A stretch of 64,000 bases of DNA, from contig VFIW01000069.1 in the NCBI GenBank assembly GCA_006386115.1, positions 186,001 through 250,000 of the forward strand, written 5' to 3'. Positions 55,743-64,000 of this stretch are shown here, in pieces. Position 1 is the stretch's first letter. Every line of letters starts with the position of its first letter. A program made the position numbers and the translations under genes. The notes beneath the pieces were generated by a model. That model ran no database searches and was not told the DNA's origin. It saw only the letters and a list, made by a program, of their open reading frames with translations. This stretch comes from Globisporangium splendens (Eukaryota > Oomycota > Peronosporomycetes > Pythiales > Pythiaceae).

Positions 55743-55941
55743 GGCCGAGAGCTCAGACCCCGCCACGACCGACCACACAGGAGCGAGAGACGCTCGCGCA
55801 CGTCTCTCGTTAGTCGGGAGCGGCAAAAGGCGCAATTCCGCGCGCACAAGCAAGACGGAGCGGGCGGGAACAAAACGCGCAAAAGAAGAAAGAAGAAAGA
55901 AGAGAGAGAAGAAAGAAGAAAAGAAAAGAAAAGAAAAGAAG

Positions 55942-56014
55942 CTCTCCCAGCCGGGTTCGAACCGGCGACCTTGAGGTTAACAGCCGCACGCTCTACCAAC
56001 TGAGCTATAGGAGA
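55942..56014 (-). tRNA. tRNA-Asn(GTT)
   Basis: A 73-nt cloverleaf on the minus strand. The acceptor stem TCTCCTA pairs with TGGGAGA, the discriminator is G, the D stem is GCTC/GAGC, the anticodon loop is CTGTTAA, and the T arm is GCCGG-TTCGAAC-CCGGC. One C-T mismatch lies in the middle of the anticodon stem (TGCGG/CCTCA), so it may be weakly functional. A LINE is inserted directly upstream of its 5' end, at 56016 onward. Confidence 0.85.
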
Positions 56015-56015
56015 A
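55997..56015 (+). repeat. Left 19-bp direct repeat flanking the second LINE
   Basis: CAACTGAGCTATAGGAGAA covers the 5' part of tRNA-Asn and is repeated at 63522-63540. The uninterrupted arrangement is seen at 55302-55325, where this sequence continues straight into GCATGCCC, as it does after the right copy. Confidence 0.85.
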
Positions 56016-56098
56016 CTTCTCAATTTGCCGGCTACCCCTCAAGTTGAATCCAAGAACACCCTCCAAGCTCTCAAGCCCTCTCAGCCTCAAGTTTCCCC

Positions 56099-58717
56099 AT
56101 GGAAAATCCAGCTTCCCCAACCCTCCCCCAACCCTCGACTGTCGCACCAGCCATGATTTCTGGGTTCGCACCCAGTACCTCGACTGGTACCACTGTCGGC
56201 CCATCCCCGTCCGAAAATTTCGATCCCTCCGATCCTCGCCCAAGCAAAAATGTGCTTGCGCTCTCAGCGACGGACCCTGTTTCCGGCCGTCACCCTCATG
56301 AGACCGACCCAGCCGTCGGCGCTTCCACTGATTCGGAAGAAAAAGTGGACGAGCCGATGGACCCTGCGGTGACTTCGGGCATGTCGAATGAAGACGGCTC
56401 TGGTGACATCCCGATGTTGCCTCCGCCTGCGAACTCGACTGGTGCCGATGGCCATGCTGGCAATTCGGCGCCGCATCTCCCCGCCTCTTCGGCTCCTGCC
56501 GCGGACACACGCTTGAGCATGGCTGAAGTCCTTCGCTTGCAAGAAGACCTCCGCCGCGATCGAGCCGTCGCTGATGCCTCTCGTCGTCGCGTGGAAACTC
56601 CGAAGCCCCTCGCTGTCGACATCGAGGCCATTGAGCGCCAGTATGCTGCTGGTGGCGACTGGTCCAACATTGCGTCACGATTGGAGCAAGCGCGTCCTTA
56701 CCAGCTTCCGAGAGCCAAGTATGATATGGTGATCGAGACTGGTAGGGCCCTCGCGAAGACTCCAGTGCAAAAGATCTTGGCGTCGCTTGCGAGTTCCGGT
56801 CACGGCAACGCAGCGCTCGAAGAGCTGTACAAGCGATTCGAGATCGGCCAGATCTCCAAGCTTCCTGGTGGCAACTTGCGCGTCAAGGTCAAGTCGAAGG
56901 ATGCCTGCGTGCGTTTGGAGCGCACCAAGGTGAACATCCTTGGAGGTGTCTTCACCTTCAAGGAGTTCGACATCCTCGGCGACAAGTACTACCTCGACAT
57001 CTCGAACGTCGACTCGGACACGAACACAGACCTCATCCTTGAACGTCTGTTCATTCTCGGATGCAAGCCTGTGTACGACACCTTCCGCGAAGTGAACCTC
57101 GCAACGGGTGTAACGTCAGCGACGTGGCGTGTCTACTTCTTGTCAAGCTCGTGTCCAAGTGCGCTGATCATCAACAGCGGTGTCTGTGATCAAGTGATCT
57201 TCGACAACAAGCTTCATCCTGCCCACGGCAAAAATGCGCCGTTCCGCTCGGAGCGTCTGCCTTTCGGCTATCGCTCTACACAGGCTCTTGAGCTTGGAGT
57301 GCCTGGTGGCGTGTTTCCATTCCCTGGCTCGATGTCTGAGCCAACCCTCAGAAGTCAGAAACCGAACCAGCACGGTTCTGAGAAATCGTACGCCCAAGCC
57401 GCAGCAGCTACTCTGAAGCAACCTTCGCCGCCGAGTGCGACCAAGGGACAAGTGAATGGAGATTCGCAGCCCCAGCGAGGAGCTCAGCATGACCAGATTT
57501 CTGGTTCAATTGTGCCGAGAAAACCTGGCAGTACTACCTCGGGTTTATCCGTGGGTACCTTCGACGGATCAACGGGGAAGATCACACCGCCTGCCAGCCC
57601 TCGAGCTGGCCCGGAGAAGCCTCTTCTCTTGACCAACGGCGACAGCGATGGGTTCCAACCCGTGACCAAGAAGAACAACAAGAAGCGGTCGAGGAACGGC
57701 GCCGACTTCGCCAACATGGTTGCCAAGCAACAGCCGCAGCCTCTTGACGGAATCGCGACGTCCAACTACTTCGACGTACTCCAATCGGTGGAGGTGGCTT
57801 TCGAAGCGAAGAAAGTGACCGCGGACAAGAAGTACGGCATTCGATACCAAGTTCTGCCGACTGAAGTCAAGCGACCAGAGGCGTTGAAGGAGTCCAAGGA
57901 ATCGGCTTTCTTCATCGAGAAGCACCACACGAAAGTGAGGAAGTCGCCGAAAGCTTCTCACATCGTGGAAGTGGCCGAGTCGATGGCGAACGATGAGAAC
58001 ACTGCTCTTCTCAGCGTTCTCCCAGACCGATTGACTCACGCCGACACGAAGGTTGACGCTGCGTGCAAGATCGTTGCGAACGCCACCAACGCTGATCATG
58101 TGACCAAACACGCTGTCGAGAACCCGCTCGCGTTCAACAGTGCTCTGTCGCTCAAGATGGCAGGGACTGGACACGAGATGCAGGAGCTCGCTCAACTTCA
58201 CATGATCAACCGCGTCTTGAGTGCTTCCGACCCAAGTGAGGACACGACGTTCAGCACGAAGTGGAAGAAGTTTATGAAGACCAAGGTTCCGTCGACGCGA
58301 GGGGATCTGTTCCACACCGCTGCAAAGTGGTGGACAACGTCGGAGCCAGTCCGAGAACTGTCGCGAGCGACGAAGGCACTGAGTCTCTTTGAGCTCATGC
58401 TGATGTCCATCGCCCCGACAATCTTCGCGAATGACCACTGGATCCAGTACCTGACTGGGATGCCGGTGCCGTGGATCCCTGCACACCACACCCGTCTGCT
58501 GCATCCCAACACGCTGCTGATGCTGTTGCGCTCGGAGCTTGGAGCATTGTGCATAAAGCAATGGGCCGAAGTGCAGTGGCAAGGACGCATTCTTGAGGAC
58601 CTGGAAGCTCTTCGTGACCTCGAAGACTACTACCCAGATGACGCGTCGGTCTTGAAGCTCCAGGTGGTCGACGGCAACGTGGTGATGGTAGCGGGCAGCC
58701 TCGCTGTCAGTTGCTAA
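56099..58717 (+). CDS. LINE ORF1 (gag-like, nucleic-acid-binding)
   Basis: 872 residues from ATG 56099. A Pro/Ser-rich N-terminus is followed by a short coiled coil (SMAEVLRLQEDLRRDRAVAD). A structured region at about 250-400 (LRVKVKSKDACVRLERTKV; GGVFTFKEFDILGDKYYLDI) has the strand pattern of RNA-binding (RRM-like) ORF1 domains; this is inference. A basic linker (KKNNKKRSRNG) and a helical C-terminal domain end the protein. ORF1 proteins coat LINE RNA. No classical zinc knuckle is evident. The stop is 94 bp before ORF2. Confidence 0.85.
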   Translation: MENPASPTLPQPSTVAPAMISGFAPSTSTGTTVGPSPSENFDPSDPRPSKNVLALSATDPVSGRHPHETDPAVGASTDSEEKVDEPMDPAVTSGMSNEDGSGDIPMLPPPANSTGADGHAGNSAPHLPASSAPAADTRLSMAEVLRLQEDLRRDRAVADASRRRVETPKPLAVDIEAIERQYAAGGDWSNIASRLEQARPYQLPRAKYDMVIETGRALAKTPVQKILASLASSGHGNAALEELYKRFEIGQISKLPGGNLRVKVKSKDACVRLERTKVNILGGVFTFKEFDILGDKYYLDISNVDSDTNTDLILERLFILGCKPVYDTFREVNLATGVTSATWRVYFLSSSCPSALIINSGVCDQVIFDNKLHPAHGKNAPFRSERLPFGYRSTQALELGVPGGVFPFPGSMSEPTLRSQKPNQHGSEKSYAQAAAATLKQPSPPSATKGQVNGDSQPQRGAQHDQISGSIVPRKPGSTTSGLSVGTFDGSTGKITPPASPRAGPEKPLLLTNGDSDGFQPVTKKNNKKRSRNGADFANMVAKQQPQPLDGIATSNYFDVLQSVEVAFEAKKVTADKKYGIRYQVLPTEVKRPEALKESKESAFFIEKHHTKVRKSPKASHIVEVAESMANDENTALLSVLPDRLTHADTKVDAACKIVANATNADHVTKHAVENPLAFNSALSLKMAGTGHEMQELAQLHMINRVLSASDPSEDTTFSTKWKKFMKTKVPSTRGDLFHTAAKWWTTSEPVRELSRATKALSLFELMLMSIAPTIFANDHWIQYLTGMPVPWIPAHHTRLLHPNTLLMLLRSELGALCIKQWAEVQWQGRILEDLEALRDLEDYYPDDASVLKLQVVDGNVVMVAGSLAVSC

Positions 58718-58810
58718 ACCAACCTCGACTCAGCCCTCGTGGAACAACATTAGTGTCTTGACCGTCAACACTAATGGCATCAAAGACAACGGTCACTATT
58801 TATCGACAAC

Positions 58811-61800
58811 ATGGTATCGAAGCATTCGATATCGTGTGTCCAGGAAACCAAGTTCAGCGACAAGCAACACCTCTCGACCTTCAAGTTTCACCTCAACTCA
58901 AGCTTCAAGCACCAAGTCTTTGTGAACGGCCCGAACTCCCAGTTGGATCGACCCACACGCGGACGTAGTGGCGGTGTTCTCACTGTTCTTCGCTCTGACG
59001 TGCCGGGTTTCGAAACGGCTGCGGAACAACCAAGCCTCACCGTCCCAGGTCGGTACCTCGTAGTGAAGCTGATGGTGAGCGACGCTCCCGTCTACATTCA
59101 CAACGTGTACGCTCCTGTGGACCGACAGGAAAAGCAACAATTCTTCTCGAGTCTCTCGACCGAAGGCTTTGAAGATCAAGCGACACACCTTGTGTTGGGA
59201 GATCTGAATACGCCGTTGGACCCCAGACTCGACTCCTCGTCTCCAGATCTGCGCTACGACCCCGGTCGGTCCAGCTGTCTCGAGTGGTTGGCGAAACTGA
59301 GTGTGGTCGATGCGTGGCGGATCCACTACGACACCAAGCGAGTCTTCACCGGTCCCCTTCCGCGGAAGAACCGACTCGACTACATCTTGCTGTCGGAGGA
59401 CTTCTACGAACGCTTCTACGACGACTCCAAGTACTTCCTGCCGAAGCATGCTGGCGACCACCTCGCTCACAGTGTGAGCTTCCGGTCTGGCTCGCAGCTC
59501 CACGGTCGGGGATACTGGAAGTTTCCCCGTTACCTGCTGGAGTATCCAGTGGTTGTCTCCGCGATCGAGAAGGAAGCGGAAGCAGTCCGAGATCAGCTCC
59601 GTGGCTCTGCCAATCCTGGTCAAATCTGGGAGAGGTGGAAGACGAGAATCAAGACCCAGCTGCAAGACGTCCAGAAGAAGCTCCGCATGCAAGACACAGC
59701 CACGGTTGAAGAGGCTCGTGCTTCGCTTGACCAGGCTGCTGCGCGCTACCGTGAGTCTTCCACCGAGAACAACCGCAGCCAGTTCGACGATGCGATGAAG
59801 ATTTACAAGGAGACAGTCACCAGAACCAGCCAGTACAACCAAGACAATGCGTTCGACTTCCAAGCTGCCAACTCCGAGAAATCGACCAAGCACTTCTTCC
59901 GTCCGCTGGATACGAGTCTGAGGAAGGTATCGATTGAAGAGGTGGTGACACCGAGTGGCAGTGTCTCGTCGAACCCTCAAGAGATATCTCTCCGATTCCT
60001 CGAGCACTGGGGATCCGAGATGGGAGATCCCGACAGTCCAGCAGGAACAGCTCCTCCACCAGACGAAGCCAAGCAGCAAACGCTCATTGACTCGATCATC
60101 CGTGTGCTATCAGAGCTGGATCGGGAGATCCTGAATGCTCCTGTGACGGCTTCCGACCTTGCGGACTCGATCAGGCACATGAAGGCGAGCTCGGCACCTG
60201 GTATGGACGGCTTGACAGCTGGCTTTTACCAGGTCGCTCCCGACGTGTTCGGTGAATGCCTCAGCATTGTCTTCAACGACCAGCTTCGTCGTGGCATTCT
60301 CCTGCCGTCACAACGCAAGTCAGCGGTCGTGCTCCTCTACAAGAAGGGATCAAGAGCCGAGCCTGGCAACTACCGACCGATCACGCTGATGCCAGTCGAC
60401 GTGAAAGCTCTGTCCAAGACTCTCACGTTCCGACTCCAGTCCGTTGTGTGTAGTCTCATCCACACGGACCAGAAGGCATTCGTGAAAGGCAGGTCGATCC
60501 ACCATCACGTTCGCTTTCTCGCTGATCTCCAGGACTTGATCACGAACCTCGACGACGAAGCGTACGCGATGTTCTTGGACTTCGAGAAGGCTTTCGATCG
60601 TGTGAACTGGGACTACATGTTCCGAGTGCTTGAGAAGATGGGATGCGGCTCTGCGTTTATCCAGTGGGTGAGGCTTCTGTACACGCGACCGCAAGCACAC
60701 CTTCTCATCAATCAGAACATCCAGCCCGCGCTTCATCCGGCGCGAGGTGTCAAACAGGGAGATCCTCTGTCGGCATTGCTGTTCCTTCTGGCAATTGAAC
60801 CTCTTGGGAACTTGCTACGATCGCACGAAGAGTATGGCGTGTGCCTCGACGTAGACCACACTGCCACCAGCATGTTCTTTGCGGACGACACTACGCTTCT
60901 AGGCGGTTCAATCCCGAGTGTCCAAGCACAACTGGAGCTCGTGGATGACTACTGCAAGGGATCCGGTGCGAAACTCAACCTCAGCAAGTCGGTGCTGATG
61001 GCGCTGAATCGCAACCGAGACTGCCCTCGCCTGCCTGGCGTCCAAGTGCTGGGTCGTGCAGAGTCGGTGAAGTTCCTTGGTATCCCGTTCAGCCAGTCTC
61101 CAGTCAATGACGCCATCGTGTCTTTCCTCGATAACCGCTTCTACGACGGCTTCAAGGCGTGGTACAGGCGAGCTCGAACACTGCGAGGGCGACTTCTGGT
61201 GGCTCAGACAATGGTCCTGTCTCGACTGTGGCACTACACACAGCATGTGGTTGTCCCTCGGCAAGTCGTGAAGAGGTGGCAGTCGATGGTGAACAAGTTT
61301 GTCCTGAGTCGGAAGCACGACCGAGAAGACACACACATCCAGCTGATCCCGAAGGAGTTTCTCTGCTTGCGGCGTAGTGACGGTGGTCTGGGCATACCGA
61401 GCATCGAAGCTCATCTGAAGCGGCAACGACTCCAGCTGCTGCTTCAGTTTGTGCATGCAGCCACGACCCCCGAGGAGAGAAACTGGACGACAGCGAGCTG
61501 TGAGGTGCTCAAGTCTGTTCTACCACCCGTCGGAAGGTGCAGAGCGCTCGACTTTCTCACAGTATCGCCGCTGCGGCATGGATCGATGATCAAATGGCAG
61601 AAGACTTCAGGGTGGTGGAGAGCAACCTGGACGATGTGGTACACGATCAGCTGGAAGATCATGTGGCGCAACCTTCCGCCAGACGAAGGCGTGAGGGAGT
61701 GCCTCGCTCAGCCGATTTGGTTCCATGCAGATGCACATCTCCACTACGAACAGACCCCACGTGCTGCAACCGCCAACGCTCATCGGAGGTGCCTTGGTAT

Positions 61801-62827
61801 GTGTCCCGAGCCGCAGCGAAGCTTCCGGCTCCACATCTCGAGAGTCTTCGGTTTGCGATCACTGGCGGACTTTATGCGTGGTGGAACGACATGGCCAAGC
61901 TGCAGCGACTTTGTGGCGGCTCACCTTGATCGCACGCTGGCTCACATCTCTGTCGGCATCCAGTCGCAATGGCTTCGGTCGTTGTACAAGGAAGCGACAC
62001 AGATTGTGGACCGACTGGGAACACTACCACCGCAAGTTGACTCAAGTCTTCGTCTCCTTCCGCATCTTGGTTGCACCAGTGGCACGAAGGTGTGTGTGTT
62101 CCCGGCCATTCCGAGAAGCGCGCTTCTTCGTCTGGTGTGGACACCAACACCACCGTCGAAAAGCCACCCAATGACGCTTCACAGTCAGAGCGTTGACGAG
62201 GACGAAGTGAAACGGTTCGTGAAGTACGGCAAGCACCTTCGCCAGCTCCTGCTTCCGATCTTTGAAGACCTGCAGTTTCGTGTGGCGTTCCGACTGCTTC
62301 CTGTGCGCTCTCGGTTCTTCTTTCTGCGAGACACCGACCCAGGCATCACGCACTGCATCCAGGACGGCTGCAACGCAGTTGAGACCGAGCAGCACTTGTT
62401 CTTCGAGTGCGTGCTTGCCTCGCGAGTGTGGGAGCACCTGTTGCTTCTGATGCGGCCATTCTTTCGGCGCCAGCCAACGTGGACGATGATTGCCTTGGCG
62501 CGGAAGCCGTCGATTCACGAAGACTGGAAGGAATGCGAAGACGTCATCTGTGACGTTTGGCACACTCTCCGCGCAGTGGTCCTCCACTTCCTCTGGACGG
62601 ATCGCAATCGGTGCTTGTTCGACGGAAGACAACCCACTCCGACTGCTCCTGCGCTGTCGGTGATCTTCGCAACGATGAGTGCGCATACTCGCCACTACAT
62701 GAGGAAAAAATACGAGTCAGTGCAAGCGACAACACTGCAAAAGGCCATTCGAGAGATGAAGACGTACCAGCCATTTGGAGATTTCGTGGCAACTCATACA
62801 ACCACGTTCGAGATTCGGCAACGGTAA
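58811..62827 (+). CDS. LINE ORF2: endonuclease, reverse transcriptase, zinc-binding C-terminus
   Basis: 1,338 residues as an intact frame from ATG 58811, but the true endonuclease start lies upstream in other frames (VLTVNTNGIKD at about 58756; FDIVC at about 58829), implying small indels. The endonuclease continues with VQETKF, HLVLGDLNTPLD, RLDYILLS and GDHLAHSVS. The reverse transcriptase has AMFLDFEKAFDRVNW (about 60570), VKQGDPLSALLF (about 60755) and the catalytic SMFFADDTT (about 60875). The C-terminal region contains a Cys/His zinc-binding pattern (CIQDGCNAVETEQHLFFEC). It mediates target-primed reverse transcription. Confidence 0.92.
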   Translation: MVSKHSISCVQETKFSDKQHLSTFKFHLNSSFKHQVFVNGPNSQLDRPTRGRSGGVLTVLRSDVPGFETAAEQPSLTVPGRYLVVKLMVSDAPVYIHNVYAPVDRQEKQQFFSSLSTEGFEDQATHLVLGDLNTPLDPRLDSSSPDLRYDPGRSSCLEWLAKLSVVDAWRIHYDTKRVFTGPLPRKNRLDYILLSEDFYERFYDDSKYFLPKHAGDHLAHSVSFRSGSQLHGRGYWKFPRYLLEYPVVVSAIEKEAEAVRDQLRGSANPGQIWERWKTRIKTQLQDVQKKLRMQDTATVEEARASLDQAAARYRESSTENNRSQFDDAMKIYKETVTRTSQYNQDNAFDFQAANSEKSTKHFFRPLDTSLRKVSIEEVVTPSGSVSSNPQEISLRFLEHWGSEMGDPDSPAGTAPPPDEAKQQTLIDSIIRVLSELDREILNAPVTASDLADSIRHMKASSAPGMDGLTAGFYQVAPDVFGECLSIVFNDQLRRGILLPSQRKSAVVLLYKKGSRAEPGNYRPITLMPVDVKALSKTLTFRLQSVVCSLIHTDQKAFVKGRSIHHHVRFLADLQDLITNLDDEAYAMFLDFEKAFDRVNWDYMFRVLEKMGCGSAFIQWVRLLYTRPQAHLLINQNIQPALHPARGVKQGDPLSALLFLLAIEPLGNLLRSHEEYGVCLDVDHTATSMFFADDTTLLGGSIPSVQAQLELVDDYCKGSGAKLNLSKSVLMALNRNRDCPRLPGVQVLGRAESVKFLGIPFSQSPVNDAIVSFLDNRFYDGFKAWYRRARTLRGRLLVAQTMVLSRLWHYTQHVVVPRQVVKRWQSMVNKFVLSRKHDREDTHIQLIPKEFLCLRRSDGGLGIPSIEAHLKRQRLQLLLQFVHAATTPEERNWTTASCEVLKSVLPPVGRCRALDFLTVSPLRHGSMIKWQKTSGWWRATWTMWYTISWKIMWRNLPPDEGVRECLAQPIWFHADAHLHYEQTPRAATANAHRRCLGMCPEPQRSFRLHISRVFGLRSLADFMRGGTTWPSCSDFVAAHLDRTLAHISVGIQSQWLRSLYKEATQIVDRLGTLPPQVDSSLRLLPHLGCTSGTKVCVFPAIPRSALLRLVWTPTPPSKSHPMTLHSQSVDEDEVKRFVKYGKHLRQLLLPIFEDLQFRVAFRLLPVRSRFFFLRDTDPGITHCIQDGCNAVETEQHLFFECVLASRVWEHLLLLMRPFFRRQPTWTMIALARKPSIHEDWKECEDVICDVWHTLRAVVLHFLWTDRNRCLFDGRQPTPTAPALSVIFATMSAHTRHYMRKKYESVQATTLQKAIREMKTYQPFGDFVATHTTTFEIRQR

Positions 62828-63261
62828 GCCGCCAACTCTGCCTCAAAGCTCCAATCTCGACCTCCACAGCTGTTGCCGCAGTCTCATCAGCAGCGTCGCC
62901 GCTTGCTCCTTCCTCGCTGGAGGAGACCCTTGAGGACTCCTCATCGGATGCTGACACCACTGAAGAGCTGCTCTCTGATTCTCCTGAGTCGGAGATCTCA
63001 CGTTGGGAATCCCCATCAACCGAGCCTATGCCCTCCGACACCTCCGCCTTACGGCGCGGCTCAGCCGATTGCATTATGGTCACGGTATCAGGTTCCTCCC
63101 TCCCTGAGTACTCTTCCTCAGAAGCACCAGCGACCATCACTCTCCAGTCGGCACCTGCTCTCGACGACGCAAATTGACGAATGAGCCCAAGCCTGCAAGA
63201 AACAGATAAATTACGGATTCACAACGGTTAAATTACGGAAGTTTTCTGTGATTTCCAAGTT
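62828..63261 (+). other. LINE 3' region with an extra open frame
   Basis: After the ORF2 stop, one other frame stays open to 63177 and reads as an acidic Ser-rich tail (EETLEDSSSDADTTEELLSD). It could be the original ORF2 C-terminus reached by a one-base shift, or a small third frame. An AT-rich stretch follows. Confidence 0.5.
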
Positions 63262-63334
63262 TGGCCACGGCGGGGATCGAACCCGCGACCTCCAGGTTGG
63301 GAACCCGGTACTATACCATTTGAGCTGCATGACC
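63262..63334 (-). tRNA. tRNA-Gly(CCC)-like
   Basis: A 73-nt minus-strand cloverleaf: acceptor GGTCATG pairs with CGTGGCC (with G-T pairs), the discriminator is A, the anticodon stem is CCGGG/CCTGG with loop TTCCCAA (anticodon CCC), and the T arm is GCGGG-TTCGATC-CCCGC. The D stem is weak (three pairs). It sits between ORF2 and the A16 tract of the LINE, which is odd for a free-standing gene; it may be a captured tRNA or part of the element's 3' region. Confidence 0.7.
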
Positions 63335-63521
63335 ATTCACAATTAGCGATCATTTGCTCAAACCTGGTTGTTCCAAAAAAAAAAAAAAAATTCGACGGTC
63401 CACAGGTATACACCCGTGGTATCCAGTAGTATACATATTTATGTATAGTATGGTATTTAATAGTCTTCAGCTGGTAGATTGAGCAGTCACTCTGTCTAAT
63501 TCTAGTAATATAGACAACTTT

Positions 63522-63540
63522 CAACTGAGCTATAGGAGAA
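63522..63540 (+). repeat. Right 19-bp direct repeat flanking the second LINE
   Basis: An exact copy of CAACTGAGCTATAGGAGAA at 55997-56015. To its right the tRNA-linked repeat continues (GCATGCCCAACATACACGC), as in the undisrupted unit at 55311. Confidence 0.85.
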
Positions 63541-64000
63541 GCATGCCCAACATACACGCACACACAAAACATCAAGCTAACAACACACACAACAACGCCG
63601 CAACGCCACAACGTAACACACACAACACACACACAACCACACACGCACCACCACGTCAACACACACAACCACACCTCTCCCACACAAAACGACCCACAAG
63701 TACGCTCGAACGACCACAGCCAACGCGCCAATGCCGCCGCGCCAAACGCAATCCCCCGCGCACACCACGGGTCCGGCAACCGACCAAATGGCCGAAACGC
63801 TCTTGATCCGTCCACCGGACCACTCACCGCGTCGCGACGCGCCAGAGACCCTTGATCTCATTTCTTGACATCGCAAGTTACATTGCACCTTTCTTGTTTG
63901 CGTCGTTCGGCAGCTCGGCGGTTTGGTAGTTTGAAGGTAAAACAACGCGTGCGCGTCCCCGAGTGGTCAGGCGAGCTCCAAGCGAGCTCCGAGCTCCGAG
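63532..64000. repeat. tRNA-linked repeat unit, right copy (runs off the window)
   Basis: Matches 55311-55742 with small indels. Together with the complete tRNA-Asn at 55942-56014 it formed one repeat unit before the LINE inserted. Near the end, the sequence GTCCCCGAGTGGTCAGGCGAG recalls the D-arm region of Ser/Leu tRNAs, but no cloverleaf completes within the window. Confidence 0.75.

Larger units (their letters stand above)
56016..63521 (+). mobile_element. LINE (non-LTR retrotransposon) inserted at a tRNA-Asn 5' edge
   Basis: A 7.5-kb block bounded by 19-bp target-site repeats. It contains ORF1 (56099-58717), ORF2 with endonuclease, reverse transcriptase and zinc-binding parts (58811-62827), a 3' region and an A16 tract at about 63376-63391. 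About 130 bp of unassigned sequence separate the A tract from the right repeat. There is no RNase H, and the catalytic motif is FADD, so it differs in type from the LINE at 28.2 kb. The open frames are long, so the copy is young. The first codons of the endonuclease are disrupted. Confidence 0.85.

Overview
The window is eukaryotic nuclear DNA, most likely from an oomycete. The evidence is short spliceosomal GT-AG introns (about 55-125 nt), compact genes on both strands, a PH-FYVE-DEP-PI4-kinase fusion, a long subtilisin-like protease, a vasohibin and non-LTR retrotransposons. The assignment rests on gene content and architecture and is an inference; no database search was possible.

Layout. 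1-11.7 kb: an IQ-motif protein, a secreted subtilisin, a myotubularin-like lipid phosphatase, a protein with two tandem SANT/Myb-like domains, and an unrecognised coiled-coil protein. 11.7-19.7 kb: two head-to-head pairs of paralogs, first enoyl-CoA hydratase/isomerases and then SPFH (band 7) proteins. 20.1-27.7 kb: one very large minus-strand gene (about 2,440 codons) whose frame is broken four times. 28.2-32.7 kb: a 5'-truncated LINE with reverse transcriptase and RNase H, bounded by a 15-bp target-site duplication. 33.5-36.5 kb: a membrane-protein gene colliding with a small three-copy gene family, two copies of which form a third head-to-head inverted pair. 36.6-54.3 kb: conserved cellular genes (ER-type J protein, BED-finger protein, membrane protein, TIM22, MORN protein, vasohibin, PH-domain protein, PI4-kinase, Lys/Ala-rich nuclear-type protein). 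55.2-64 kb: tandem tRNA-Asn repeat units interrupted by a 7.5-kb LINE lying between 19-bp copies of the tRNA-Asn 5' end.

Functional themes. Phosphoinositide and membrane biology recurs: myotubularin removes 3-phosphates, the PI4-kinase makes PI4P, and PH and FYVE domains read phosphoinositides, while two SPFH proteins would organise membranes. Mitochondrial functions are TIM22 and one enoyl-CoA hydratase copy with a targeting peptide. Cytoskeletal or ciliary functions are the vasohibin, the MORN protein and the IQ protein.

The most notable signals are: (1) a 755-bp nearly identical tract confined to exon 1 of the inverted enoyl-CoA hydratase pair, which suggests gene conversion; (2) three divergent paralog pairs within 25 kb; (3) a LINE inserted at the 5' edge of a tRNA-Asn gene; (4) recurrent single-base frame breaks and in-frame stops in otherwise coherent genes, meaning either genuine decay or consensus indel errors. 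Intron boundaries were chosen by eye from GT/AG signals and frame continuity.
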